A stretch of 64,000 bases of DNA, taken from the NCBI RefSeq assembly GCF_013391415.1, contig NZ_JACAXB010000018.1, positions 248,001 to 312,000 on the forward strand. The letters are read 5' to 3'. Positions within the stretch are counted from its first letter, which is position 1. The number at the start of each line of letters is the position of its first letter. A model generated the notes under the pieces. That model had not been told where the DNA came from. It was given only the letters and a program-made list of their open reading frames with translations, and ran no database searches. Shown here piece by piece: positions 8,668 through 17,324 of this stretch. The translations under genes were made by a program, and so were the position numbers. This DNA comes from Aquitalea sp. LB_tupeE. Lineage in GTDB: Bacteria; Pseudomonadota; Gammaproteobacteria; Burkholderiales; Chromobacteriaceae.

Positions 8668-9066
8668 TCAGGGGGTGGCATCTTGTAACAGCAGGAAGGT
8701 TTTTCTGTGGAGGGCGTCGCGTTCTTCCACCTCGGCATTCTGCATCAGGGTAGAGGAACGCAGAATGGGGCCAACCACGGCAAATAGCCGTTCAGGGTTG
8801 GGGCCGAACAGGTAGAAAAAGCCTTCGTTGCCATCCAGATGAAATTCGGTTTCGCCCAGTTCTCCCACCCGGGCGCGTTGCATCGCCCGTTGCAGTTTCT
8901 TTTCCAGCCGGTGAATTTGCGTGCTGTCTTCGGGATAAAAATCAAACTTTACCGTGATAGCCAGTGACGGGCTGGCGGTGTGCGGTGTTGCGGCTTGGGC
9001 TGTGCCTGCATGGAGCAGGGCTGTCATCAGCAGGGCGCGCCATCGTTGTTTCAATAGGTTTGCCAT
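8668..9066 (-). CDS. Small exported protein of unknown function
   Basis: A 132-residue protein beginning MANLLKQRWRALLMTALLHA, a signal peptide that should be cut after AQA. The mature part has an amphipathic helix (IHRLEKKLQRAMQRA) followed by ETEFHLDGNEGFFYLFGPNPERLF and a Glu-rich end. It is compact, soluble-looking, and belongs to no family I can name with confidence. It lies 51 bases upstream of the cytochrome c start, same strand. The ribosome site is weak and the frame is open 13 codons further upstream. Between 9067 and 9325 I see no gene. Confidence 0.62.
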   Translation of the reverse strand: MANLLKQRWRALLMTALLHAGTAQAATPHTASPSLAITVKFDFYPEDSTQIHRLEKKLQRAMQRARVGELGETEFHLDGNEGFFYLFGPNPERLFAVVGPILRSSTLMQNAEVEERDALHRKTFLLLQDATP

Positions 9067-9325
9067 AAAGTCCGCATGAACAAATGCAATGTCGGGCAGC
9101 GTCACCTCAGATGAGGCGCTACGCTGGCGAGGTGGTCATTTTAGCACTTTGTCATGATGGATGTGCCTGCGCGCAGTTGTTGCCGGAAAGCGGCGACGGT
9201 ATTCGGTCTGCGAGCAGGGCACCGAATAACCGCCATCCTTCCCTTGTTGCTTTCATCGGACGCGTCAGCCTGTCTGGTTTGGGCGGTCGCTGCTGTGCCG
9301 ACTCGACTGCAAGGCCGGCGATTTT

Positions 9326-10192
9326 TTAGCGCAGCACCACCGTGCGGTTGTCGTTGAGGAACACCCGGCGTTCCAGGTGGTAGCGCACCGCGCGGGCCAG
9401 CGCCTGGCATTCCATGTCGCGGCCGGTGGCTTGCAGGTCTTCCGGGGTGTAGGCGTGGTCTACCCGGTCCACCACCTGTTCGATGATGGGGCCTTCGTCC
9501 AGGTCGTCGGTTATGTAGTGGGCGGTGGCGCCAATCAGTTTTACGCCGCGTTCGTGTGCTTGCAGATAGGGGCGGGCACCCTTGAAACCCGGCAGGAAGG
9601 AGTGGTGGATGTTGATGGCGCGGCCGGACAGGCGGGCGCAGGTGGCGCTGGTGAGCACCTGCATGTAGCGCGCCAGAATCACCAGCTCCGATCCGGTTTC
9701 CTCGATCAGCGCCAACAGCGCGGATTCCTGCTCGGCCTTGTTGGCCGGGTCCAGCGGCAGGTGGTGGAAGGGCAGGCCGTAGGCTTCGGCAATCGGGGCC
9801 AGGTCGCGGTGGTTGGACACCACGGCGGTGACGGTCATGTCCAGATCGCCCATTTTCTGGCGGTACAGCAAGTCATTCAGACAGTGGTCCAACTTGGACA
9901 CCATGATCATCACCCGCGCTTGTTCGCGCCGGTCCTGCAATTGCCAGCGCAGGTCCTGGTAGTGACTGCGCATGTCCTGCATGCCCTGGTTCAGCCGCGC
10001 CGGGTCAAAGATTTCGGTTTGCGGATGGAACACGCAGCGCACGAAAAAACGCTGGCTGACGGCATCGTCAAACACCGCCAGTTCGTCGATATAACAGCCC
10101 TGGGATTCCAGCAGGGCGGAGAAACGGGCCACCTGACCGGAGGCGCTGTGACAGGTGAAGCTGAGGATGTAGGACGGTGCGGTGGCTTTCAT
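9326..10192 (-). CDS. purU: Formyltetrahydrofolate deformylase
   Basis: A 288-residue enzyme with an N-terminal ACT-type domain (residues ~8-90) and a C-terminal formyl-transferase fold. Catalytic signatures are the Asn/His pair in INIHHSFLPGF (near residue 205-215) and the Asp in GATAHYITDDLDEGPII. It hydrolyses 10-formyl-THF to formate and THF. ATG at 10192 has AAGGAAAG in front. It is divergent from soxBDAG, with 231 bases between. In Pseudomonas a purU copy belongs to the sarcosine oxidase locus, where it would recycle folate loaded by sarcosine oxidase; the same job fits here. Whether the sox operator also controls purU is not known. Confidence 0.94.
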   Translation of the reverse strand: MKATAPSYILSFTCHSASGQVARFSALLESQGCYIDELAVFDDAVSQRFFVRCVFHPQTEIFDPARLNQGMQDMRSHYQDLRWQLQDRREQARVMIMVSKLDHCLNDLLYRQKMGDLDMTVTAVVSNHRDLAPIAEAYGLPFHHLPLDPANKAEQESALLALIEETGSELVILARYMQVLTSATCARLSGRAINIHHSFLPGFKGARPYLQAHERGVKLIGATAHYITDDLDEGPIIEQVVDRVDHAYTPEDLQATGRDMECQALARAVRYHLERRVFLNDNRTVVLR

Positions 10193-10321
10193 GAGCGGGT
10201 CTTTCCTTGTCGTGTGGCAGGCGTGTTGCCTGTCCTGTGTGCGCTAACCCTAAGGCTTGGCTTGCGCGCGGGCTGGCTTCAATGCGTCCGCTTTGCGTCC
10301 ATTTCAGACATGTGACGCAGT

Positions 10322-10346
10322 GTCGTGTCTGGGCAAGTGCTTGTCC
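10322..10346 (+). promoter_or_regulatory. Operator-like site before soxB (GTCG-N6-GGCA-N7-GTCC)
   Basis: GTCG at 10322, GGCA at 10332 and GTCC at 10343 keep the offsets 0/10/21 shared with sites at 15836, 20541 and 30011. It lies about 80-100 bases upstream of the soxB start in the divergent purU-soxB interval. Binding by the GbdR-type regulator is inferred. Confidence 0.55.
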
Positions 10347-10423
10347 TTTTCAGCCAAACGGGACAGAGGCGAGGTCGGGAGAATGGGCCTTGTCCGAATA
10401 CATCCACCCCGCTGGAGCCGCAG

Positions 10424-11677
10424 ATGGCAAACCGATACTCCCTGTGGAGCCTGATCAAGAACGGGCTCAAGCATCATGAAAGCTGGCAGCCGGCCTGGAA
10501 GAGCCCGCAGCCAAAGAAAAACTACGACGTGATCATTGTCGGTGGTGGCGGCCACGGCCTGGCCACGGCCTACTACCTGGCCAAGGAGCATGGCATCAAG
10601 AATGTGGCCGTGCTGGAGAAGGGCTATCTGGGCGGCGGCAATACCGCACGCAACACCACCATCATCCGTTCCAATTATCTGTGGGATGAAGCAGCGCACT
10701 TGTACGAACACGGCCTGAAATTGTGGGAAGGCCTGTCGCAGGACCTCAACTTCAACGTGATGTTCAGCCAGCGTGGCGTGATGAACGTGGGCCACACCCT
10801 GCAGGACATGCGCGACATCGAACGCCGCGCCAATGCCAACCTGCTCAACGGCGTGGATGCCGTGGTGATGACCCCGCAGGAAATCAAGGACATGGTGCCG
10901 CTGATCGACATCAGCCACCGCACCCGCTACCCCATCATGGGGGCCAGCTTCCAGCCGCGTGGCGGCGTGGCGCGGCACGATGCCGTGGCCTGGGGCTTTG
11001 CCCGTGGTGCTTCGGAGCTGGGCGTGGACATCATCGAGCAATGCGAAGTCACCGGCCTGATCATCGAAGGCGGCCGCATCAAGGGGGTGAATACCAGCCG
11101 TGGGGACATCATGGCCGACCGTGTGGGCTGTGTGGCGGCGGGTAATTCTTCGGTGCTGGCCAAGATGGCCGGGCTGCGCCTGCCGCTGGAAAGCCACCCG
11201 CTGCAGGCTTTCGTGTCGGAATCCATGAAGCCCTGTATTGATACCGTGGTGATGTCCAACGCCGTGCATGGCTATGTCAGCCAGTCCGACAAGGGCGAGC
11301 TGGTGATTGGTGCCGGTATCGACAGCTATCTGGGCTATGGCCAGCGCGGCAGCCCGCATGTGATCGAGCATACCGCCGCCGCCATCATCGAGATGTTCCC
11401 GTCCTTCTCCCGCGTGCGGATGAACCGCCAGTGGGGCGGCATTGTGGATGTCTCGCCGGATGCCTGCCCCATCATCAGCAAAACCCGCATCAAGGGCCTG
11501 TATTTCAACTGTGGCTGGGGCACTGGCGGCTTCAAGGCCACCCCGGGATCGGGCAATGTGTTTGCCCACACCATCGCCCATGACGATCCGCACCCGCTGA
11601 ACCGCGCGTTCTCGCTGGACCGTTTTGCCACCGGACATCTGATCGACGAGCACGGCGCAGCCGCCGTGGCTCACTAG
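10424..11677 (+). CDS. soxB: Sarcosine oxidase, beta subunit
   Basis: A 417-residue FAD protein of the size expected for the beta subunit of heterotetrameric sarcosine oxidase. FAD-binding GGGGHG is at residues 40-45, [16 protein letters not shown] follows, and the RHDAVAWG segment holds the His that in this family carries covalent FMN. It oxidatively demethylates sarcosine to glycine. The start at 10424 (MANRYSLW) has GGAG in front; the open frame continues 33 codons upstream over the operator and is not credible. First gene of soxBDAG. Confidence 0.96.
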   Translation: MANRYSLWSLIKNGLKHHESWQPAWKSPQPKKNYDVIIVGGGGHGLATAYYLAKEHGIKNVAVLEKGYLGGGNTARNTTIIRSNYLWDEAAHLYEHGLKLWEGLSQDLNFNVMFSQRGVMNVGHTLQDMRDIERRANANLLNGVDAVVMTPQEIKDMVPLIDISHRTRYPIMGASFQPRGGVARHDAVAWGFARGASELGVDIIEQCEVTGLIIEGGRIKGVNTSRGDIMADRVGCVAAGNSSVLAKMAGLRLPLESHPLQAFVSESMKPCIDTVVMSNAVHGYVSQSDKGELVIGAGIDSYLGYGQRGSPHVIEHTAAAIIEMFPSFSRVRMNRQWGGIVDVSPDACPIISKTRIKGLYFNCGWGTGGFKATPGSGNVFAHTIAHDDPHPLNRAFSLDRFATGHLIDEHGAAAVAH

Positions 11678-11687
11678 GGAGAGGCTT

Positions 11688-11981
11688 ATGTTGGTGATTA
11701 CCTGCCCGTACTGCCAAGAGGCAAGGGAAGAAGAAGAGTTCAGCTATGCCGGTGAAGCCTATATCGCCCGCCCGGCAGTGCCGGAAGAAGTGGACGACGC
11801 CACCTGGGGCGACTACGTGTTCCACCGCAAGAACCCGCGTGGCTGGCACTGGGAGCAATGGCAGCACGTGGCCGGCTGTCGCAAGGTGTTTGCGGTAAAG
11901 CGCCACACCGTCAGCTATGAAATTGCCGGCTCGTGGACGCTGGCCGACGGCAAGGCACTGTATCTGGAGGAACAAGCATGA
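11688..11981 (+). CDS. soxD: Sarcosine oxidase, delta subunit
   Basis: A 97-residue subunit with the zinc-binding CPYC at residues 6-9, further Cys at ~64, and the conserved GDYVFHRKNPRGWHWEQWQH segment. The delta subunit binds zinc and is structural. It starts 10 bases after soxB and its stop overlaps the soxA start by 4 bases (ATGA). Confidence 0.95.
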   Translation: MLVITCPYCQEAREEEEFSYAGEAYIARPAVPEEVDDATWGDYVFHRKNPRGWHWEQWQHVAGCRKVFAVKRHTVSYEIAGSWTLADGKALYLEEQA

Positions 11982-14900
11982 GCGGCTATCGCATCCATCG
12001 CCCCGGCGAGCGCATCAATCGCCAGAAGCCGCTGAGCTTCATCTTCGACAATGTGCAGTACAAGGCTTTTTCCGGTGACACCCTGGCCTCGGCCCTGCTG
12101 GCCAACGGCGTGCGCCTGATTGGCCGCAGCTTCAAGTATGGCCGTCCGCGTGGCATCGTCGGCTTTGGTGCCGAAGAACCCAATGCGCTGATCCAGCTGG
12201 AAACCGGCGCACATACCGTGCCCGACCTCAAGGCCACGCAAGTGGAGCTGTACCAGGGCCTGCTGGCCGGCAGCACTACTGGCTACCCCTCGCTGGATTT
12301 CGACCTCAAGGGCCTGTTGGGCAAGTTTGGCCGCTTCATGCCGCCGGGCTTTTACTACAAGACCTTCATGGAGCCGGTGAAAGCCTGGCCCTTCTACGAA
12401 AAATTCATCCGCAAGGCTGCCGGTTATGGCCGCGCCCCGGTTGAAGCCGACCCGGAAAGCTACGACCACCTGCATCATCATATCGATGTGCTGGTGGTGG
12501 GCGGCGGTGCCGCTGGCCTGTGGGCTGCCACGCTGGCCGGCCGCGCCGGTCTGAAAACCCTGCTGGTGGACGAGCAGGCCGAAATGGGCGGCTGGCTGCT
12601 CACTGAACGCCGCAGCCGCATCGACGGCCTGTCCGGCATGGACTGGGTAGGCCAGCGCCTGGCCGAACTGGCCAGCCTGCCGAATGTCACCGTACTACCG
12701 CGCACCACCGCCTTTGCCTTGCACGACCTCAACCTGGTGCAGGCCGTAGAGCTGCTGCAAGACCACCTGCCGCTGACCGAGCGCAATGCCGCGCTGCCGC
12801 GCCAGCGTCTGCATAAGATTCGTGCCCATCAGGTGATTCTGGCCAGTGGCGCCATCGAACGCCCGCTGGTGTTCGGTTACAACGACGTGCCCGGTGTGAT
12901 GACCGCCGCCGCTGGTCACAGCTACCTCAACCGCTACGGCGTGGCCGTGGGCCGCGAAGTGCTGGTGCAAACCCAGAACGATGCCGCTTACGAAGCCGCG
13001 TTGGACCTGGCACTGTCCGGGGTGAAAGTAACGCTGGCCGATGCCCGTCAGGGCGGGGCGGCAGCATGGCGTCAGCAAGCACTGAAAAATGCCGGTGCCG
13101 AGCTGCTGCTGGGCCACGGTATTGCCAAGGTGCTGGGCGACAAGAGCGTGACCGGTGCACAGCTGGTGAAGCTGGATGGTCGTAATAATCAGGTCATCGG
13201 CTCCGGCCCGCGCCTGAGCGTGGACACCGTGCTGTCCTCCGGTGGCCTCACCTCCACCGTGCATCTGTTCTGCCACAACGGTGGCCGTCCGGTGTGGAAT
13301 CAGCAGCAGCTGTCCTTTGTCTGCCCGGACGAAGGCCGTGAAAACATTGCCTGCGTCGGTGCCATCACCGGTCGCTGGGAACTGTCCGACGCACTGAGCC
13401 AGACCCACGCCGCTGTGGCCGCCCTGTTGCTGGGCCATGGTCGCGGCAGCAGTGGCAAGGCCCCGGCGGTGGCCCATGAAGAAGTGGCTGCACCGCGTGC
13501 CATCTTCCGCCTGCCGGATGGCAAGCCGGAAGGCCATGGAGCCAAGGCCTTTGTCGACTACCAGAATGATGTGGCGGCGGCGGACATCCATACCGCCATT
13601 CGTGAAAACTACCGCTCCATCGAACACGTCAAGCGCTATACCGCGCTGGGCTTTGGTACGGATCAGGGCAAGCTGTCCAATATCAACGGCTTTGCCATTG
13701 CCGCCGAAGCGCTGGGCAAACCCATCGCCGAAGTGGGCACCACCACCTACCGTCCGTCCTACACCCCGGTGACTTTTGGTGCACTGGCCGGGCCGCACGT
13801 GGGTGAAACCTTCGACCCGCGCCGCTACACCGCCATCCATGCCAGCCATGATGCGCGCAAGGCCGAGTACGAAGTGGTGGGCCAGTGGCTGCGTCCGTGG
13901 TACTTCCCCAAGGCGGGTGAAGACCTGCACGCTGCGGTGAACCGCGAATGCCTGGCCACCCGTAACAGCGTGGGCGTGATGGATGCTTCCACCCTGGGCA
14001 AGATCGACGTCAAGGGCCCGGATGCGCGTGAATTCCTCAACCGTATCTACAGTAATGCCTGGAGCAAGCTGGACCCCGGCAAGTGCCGCTACGGCCTGAT
14101 GCTGGACGAAAACGGCATGGTGATGGACGACGGTGTGACCGCCTGCCTGGCAGACGACCACTTCCACATGACCACCACCACCGGCGGTGCGGCGCGGGTA
14201 TACAGCTGGCTGGAACGCTGGCACCAGACCGAATGGCCGGAGCTGAAAGTACGCTTCACCACCACCACCGACCACTGGGCCACCGTGGCCGTGGTCGGGC
14301 CGAACAGCCGCAAGGTGCTGCAAAAGCTGTGCACGGACATCGACTTCGACAAGGAAGCCTTCAAGTTCATGGATGGCCGCACCGGCACCGTGGCTGGCTT
14401 GCCGGCTCGGGTGTTCCGCATCAGCTTCTCTGGCGAACTGGCCTACGAAATCAACGTGGATGCCAACTACGGCCGCTATATGTGGGAAGAAGTGATGAAG
14501 GCGGGTGCCGAGTTTGACATCACCCCCTACGGCACTGAAACCATGCACGTGTTGCGTGCTGAAAAGGGCTTCATCATTGTGGGTCAGGATACCGACGGCT
14601 CGATGAGCCCGAACGATCTGGCCATGAGCTGGGCCGTGGGCATGAAGAAGCCGTTCAGCTTCCTCGGCAAACGTTCGCTGCTGCGTTCGCACACCGCTGG
14701 TGATGGCCGCAAGCAACTGGTGGGCCTGCTGCCGCTGGACCCGAAAGTGGTGCTGGCCGAAGGCGCGCAGATTCTCAGCAATACCGATGACACGGTGCCG
14801 GCCGCCATGCAGGGCCACGTGACTTCCAGTTATCACAGTGCCTTCCTTGGCCGTTCCATTGCCATGGCCGTGCTCAAGGATGGCAGCAAGCGTGAGGGCG

Positions 14901-14995
14901 ACACGGTGTTCGTCTGGGCGCATGGCAAGAGTGTGCCGGCGCAGGTGGTGTCGTCAGTATTCGTGGACAAGGAAGGGGTGCGTCAACATGCCTAA
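11978..14995 (+). CDS. soxA: Sarcosine oxidase, alpha subunit
   Basis: A 1005-residue subunit, the usual length. Domains in order: N-terminal 2Fe-2S-ferredoxin-like fold region (residues ~1-100, RPGERINRQKPLSF), NAD-binding Rossmann domain with VVGGGAAGLWAA near residue 170, and a C-terminal aminomethyltransferase-like (GcvT) folate domain from about 620 (RNSVGVMDASTLGKIDVKGPDA). The folate domain accepts the methyl carbon as 5,10-methylene-THF. The start at 11978 overlaps the soxD stop; an upstream in-frame ATG at 11933 lies inside soxD. Confidence 0.96.
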   Translation: MSGYRIHRPGERINRQKPLSFIFDNVQYKAFSGDTLASALLANGVRLIGRSFKYGRPRGIVGFGAEEPNALIQLETGAHTVPDLKATQVELYQGLLAGSTTGYPSLDFDLKGLLGKFGRFMPPGFYYKTFMEPVKAWPFYEKFIRKAAGYGRAPVEADPESYDHLHHHIDVLVVGGGAAGLWAATLAGRAGLKTLLVDEQAEMGGWLLTERRSRIDGLSGMDWVGQRLAELASLPNVTVLPRTTAFALHDLNLVQAVELLQDHLPLTERNAALPRQRLHKIRAHQVILASGAIERPLVFGYNDVPGVMTAAAGHSYLNRYGVAVGREVLVQTQNDAAYEAALDLALSGVKVTLADARQGGAAAWRQQALKNAGAELLLGHGIAKVLGDKSVTGAQLVKLDGRNNQVIGSGPRLSVDTVLSSGGLTSTVHLFCHNGGRPVWNQQQLSFVCPDEGRENIACVGAITGRWELSDALSQTHAAVAALLLGHGRGSSGKAPAVAHEEVAAPRAIFRLPDGKPEGHGAKAFVDYQNDVAAADIHTAIRENYRSIEHVKRYTALGFGTDQGKLSNINGFAIAAEALGKPIAEVGTTTYRPSYTPVTFGALAGPHVGETFDPRRYTAIHASHDARKAEYEVVGQWLRPWYFPKAGEDLHAAVNRECLATRNSVGVMDASTLGKIDVKGPDAREFLNRIYSNAWSKLDPGKCRYGLMLDENGMVMDDGVTACLADDHFHMTTTTGGAARVYSWLERWHQTEWPELKVRFTTTTDHWATVAVVGPNSRKVLQKLCTDIDFDKEAFKFMDGRTGTVAGLPARVFRISFSGELAYEINVDANYGRYMWEEVMKAGAEFDITPYGTETMHVLRAEKGFIIVGQDTDGSMSPNDLAMSWAVGMKKPFSFLGKRSLLRSHTAGDGRKQLVGLLPLDPKVVLAEGAQILSNTDDTVPAAMQGHVTSSYHSAFLGRSIAMAVLKDGSKREGDTVFVWAHGKSVPAQVVSSVFVDKEGVRQHA

Positions 14996-15671
14996 GCAAG
15001 GTTTCCAACCATTCATGGAGTCGCCGCTCCATCACTTCAAGCTGGATGCCGAGGCGCAACCGCGCCGTACCGATGGCCGCATCTGGTGTAACGAACTGCC
15101 GCACCTGGGCTATGCCGTACTGCGTGGCGATACCGCCGAAGCCGGTTTTGCCCAGCTGGTGGAGCAAGTCACCGGCCTGGCCCTGCCGCTGAAGGCCGGT
15201 GCAGTCAGCCAGGGCCCGCAAGGCGTGCTGATGTGGACCTCGCCGGATGAATGGCTGCTGGTGAGCCATCGCCAGCGTCTGGCCGACTGGACGGCGCAGC
15301 TGGATGCCGGTTTTGCCGAGCACAAGCTGTTTGCCCAGACGGTGGATTCCAGCGGCGGCCTGACCCTGGCCTGGCTGGGTGGCACCGAGCACCTCACCGT
15401 GTTGCGCCACCTGGGGGTGTACGACTTTGAATCCATCCCGCTGGGCCACATGGTGAGCACTGTGCTGGGCAAGGCCACGGTACAGGTGATTCGCCTGGAT
15501 ACCGACGGCGTGTTCGTGGTGTTCCGCCGCAGCTTTGCCGACTACGTGTGGCGTCTGCTGCGCCGTGCCGCCCAGCCCTACGGCTTTGCCGTGTGCCAGC
15601 TGGAAGCGCGTAGCGATCACCCGCTGTTTGCCCAGTTGGCAGCGCCCAGACCCAGTCTGATTCTTGCCTGA
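14988..15671 (+). CDS. soxG: Sarcosine oxidase, gamma subunit
   Basis: A 227-residue subunit starting MPKQGFQPFMESPLHH, overlapping soxA by 8 bases. It resembles a degenerate GcvT fold (WTSPDEWLLVS, DSSGGLTLAWLGG, RRSFADYVW), as usual for SoxG, which helps hold the complex. A strong terminator follows, closing the soxBDAG operon. Confidence 0.94.
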   Translation: MPKQGFQPFMESPLHHFKLDAEAQPRRTDGRIWCNELPHLGYAVLRGDTAEAGFAQLVEQVTGLALPLKAGAVSQGPQGVLMWTSPDEWLLVSHRQRLADWTAQLDAGFAEHKLFAQTVDSSGGLTLAWLGGTEHLTVLRHLGVYDFESIPLGHMVSTVLGKATVQVIRLDTDGVFVVFRRSFADYVWRLLRRAAQPYGFAVCQLEARSDHPLFAQLAAPRPSLILA

Positions 15672-15682
15672 AACCGCAGCGC

Positions 15683-15710
15683 GGCCCTGTCATTGGCAGG
15701 GCCGTTTTTT
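15683..15710 (+). terminator. Terminator of soxBDAG
   Basis: GGCCCTG-TCATTGG-CAGGGCC followed by GTTTTTT twelve bases after the soxG stop: a standard intrinsic terminator. Confidence 0.9.
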
Positions 15711-15804
15711 ATTGTCGTCCGTGCCCCCATCCCGCTGCCATCCGGCCCCATCCTTGTATTCCAGTCAGGAAATTCCAGTCAGGCCTCTTTGCCTGGCCAC
15801 TGTG

Positions 15805-15975
15805 GCCACCGTGTTTGTTCTGCGCCGACCGGCTGGTCGGTATGTGGCAAATACCTGTCGCAAGCGCTGAACAGTAGCCGCCAAGTCTCCGGCACCATGC
15901 AAGCAATGGCAGACAGACTCGGCCATCTTGCTCAGGAGAGAAGCATGCACCTCAACTTCCCATTGATGTCGATCC
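15805..15975 (+). repeat. Promoter/leader duplicate (matches about 20515-20680)
   Basis: This stretch matches the region before the V4R gene over roughly 160 bases: GGCAAATACCTGTCGCAAGC, then GCTGAACAG, CCGGCACCATGCAA, CAGACTCG, CATCTTGCTCAGGAGAG and CTCAACTTCCCAT occur in the same order. The copy therefore includes operator, 5' leader, ribosome site and the first codons of the V4R gene, transplanted in front of the MHS transporter. Confidence 0.82.
15836..15860 (+). promoter_or_regulatory. Operator-like site before the MHS transporter
   Basis: GTCG at 15836, GGCA at 15846, GTCG at 15857 (offsets 0/10/21). A further CGAC six bases before the first GTCG makes a CCGAC-N6-GTCGG palindrome, also found at the 20541 site. 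It lies ~135 bases before the transporter start. Confidence 0.6.
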
Positions 15976-15998
15976 GGCTTGATCGGGAGCCCGCATGA
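15945..15998 (+). CDS. 17-residue leader peptide coupled to the MHS transporter (frameshifted gene start)
   Basis: ATG at 15945 with CAGGAGAG seven bases before it opens MHLNFPLMSIRLDREPA and stops at a TGA that overlaps the transporter ATG (ATGA at 15995). The nucleotide sequence is that of the first codons of the V4R gene at 20651 with one base missing (ATGCACCT against ATGCAACCT), which shifts the frame. It is thus a remnant created by the duplication, now placed for translational coupling. Expression is inferred. Confidence 0.5.
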   Translation: MHLNFPLMSIRLDREPA

Positions 15999-17284
15999 CG
16001 GATCGCGCCGAGCAGCAAGTGTTGTTCAAGGTCATTCTGGCCGCCTCGGTTGGCAATTTCGTCGAGTGGTTCGATTTTGCCGTTTATGGTTTTCTGGCCA
16101 CCCTCATTGCCCTGCATTTCTTTCCGGGCAGTGACGCGGACATCAGCTTGCTGAAAACCTTTGCCGTATTCGCGGTGGCGTTTGCCTTCCGGCCGCTGGG
16201 CGGGGTGGTGTTCGGCATGCTGGGCGACCGTATCGGCCGCAAGCGCACGCTGGCCATCACCATCTTGCTGATGGCCGGTGCCACTACCTTGATCGGTCTG
16301 CTGCCGGACTACGCTCGCATCGGCCTGACCGCGCCACTGCTGCTGACGCTGGCGCGCTGTGTGCAGGGTTTTTCTGCCGGTGGTGAGTATGCCGGTGCCT
16401 GTGCTTATGTGATGGAGCATGCGCCCAGTCATCACCGTGCGCGCTATGGCAGCTTCCTGCCGGTATCCACTTTTTCTGCCTTTGCTTGCGCTGCCGTGCT
16501 GGTGTACGGGCTCAACCAGTGGCTGAGCCCGCAGGCGCTGGCCGACTGGGGCTGGCGGCTGCCTTTCCTGATTGCCGCACCGCTGGGGCTGGTGGGTTGG
16601 TATCTGCGTAACCGTCTGGCGGAAACCCCGGCTTTCAGGGTGCTGGAGCAGCGTCAGCAGACTGAACACGCGCCGCTGCGTCAGGCGTTTTCCAGCCATG
16701 GCCGACCGATTGTCTGGCTGTCGGCTTTTATTTCGGTGACGGCGCTGTCGTTTTACACCTTCACCACTTACCTGAGCACCTATTTGCAGCAAGTGGCTGG
16801 CATGAGCCGTGGCAATGCCCTGCTGGTGTCGGTGTTGTCCTTGTTGTTTGCCGCCGTGCTGTGTCCGCTGGCCGGGCGCTACTCCGACCGGGTAGGGCGG
16901 CGGCGCAGCATGGCCACGGTGTGCGTGCTGATTGTGCTGCTGATTTTTCCATCGTTCTGGCTGGCGCAAAGCGGCCAGCTGTGGCTGGCGGTGCTGGGCG
17001 GCATGTTGCAGGCCTTGCCGGCGGTATTGTCCGGCGTGGTGACAGCCCCCTTGCTGTCGGAAAGCTTCCCTACCCGTATCCGTTATACCGCGGGTGCCAT
17101 CAGCTACAACCTGGCTTACACCATCTTTGGCGGCACTGCGCCCTTGATGGCGACCTGGCTGATTGATGTCTCCGGCAGCCATCTGGCACCGGCGCTGTAT
17201 TTGTTGCTGATTGCCCTGTTTGCGCTGGCAGGTGGCTTGCGCCTGCCGGAAACCGTTCATGTGCGGCTGGCCGAAGTGTCCTGA
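15995..17284 (+). CDS. MHS-family MFS transporter (proline/betaine-type)
   Basis: A 429-residue, 12-helix major facilitator. The metabolite:H+ symporter signature is clear: GNFVEWFDFAVYGF near residue 20, GDRIGRKRTLA near 82, RCVQGFSAGGEYAGA near 130, and a second GRYSDRVGRRRSMA loop in the C-terminal half. The group includes ProP and other osmolyte or carboxylate symporters. Placement between soxG and the dipeptidase, plus the operator-like site upstream, suggests uptake of betaine, dimethylglycine, sarcosine or a related compound. GGGAG lies before the ATG, and the start overlaps the stop of the leader peptide. Confidence 0.88.
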   Translation: MTDRAEQQVLFKVILAASVGNFVEWFDFAVYGFLATLIALHFFPGSDADISLLKTFAVFAVAFAFRPLGGVVFGMLGDRIGRKRTLAITILLMAGATTLIGLLPDYARIGLTAPLLLTLARCVQGFSAGGEYAGACAYVMEHAPSHHRARYGSFLPVSTFSAFACAAVLVYGLNQWLSPQALADWGWRLPFLIAAPLGLVGWYLRNRLAETPAFRVLEQRQQTEHAPLRQAFSSHGRPIVWLSAFISVTALSFYTFTTYLSTYLQQVAGMSRGNALLVSVLSLLFAAVLCPLAGRYSDRVGRRRSMATVCVLIVLLIFPSFWLAQSGQLWLAVLGGMLQALPAVLSGVVTAPLLSESFPTRIRYTAGAISYNLAYTIFGGTAPLMATWLIDVSGSHLAPALYLLLIALFALAGGLRLPETVHVRLAEVS

Positions 17285-17324
17285 GCCGCTGGTTGTTCCA
17301 CCTTTTTCTGTTGGGAGTATGTTT

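Noticed and set aside
12695-14923. 742-residue minus-strand frame antisense to soxA
   Set aside because: A GC-rich shadow of soxA, with His/Gly/Ala-rich low-complexity translation; the plus-strand soxA is unmistakable.
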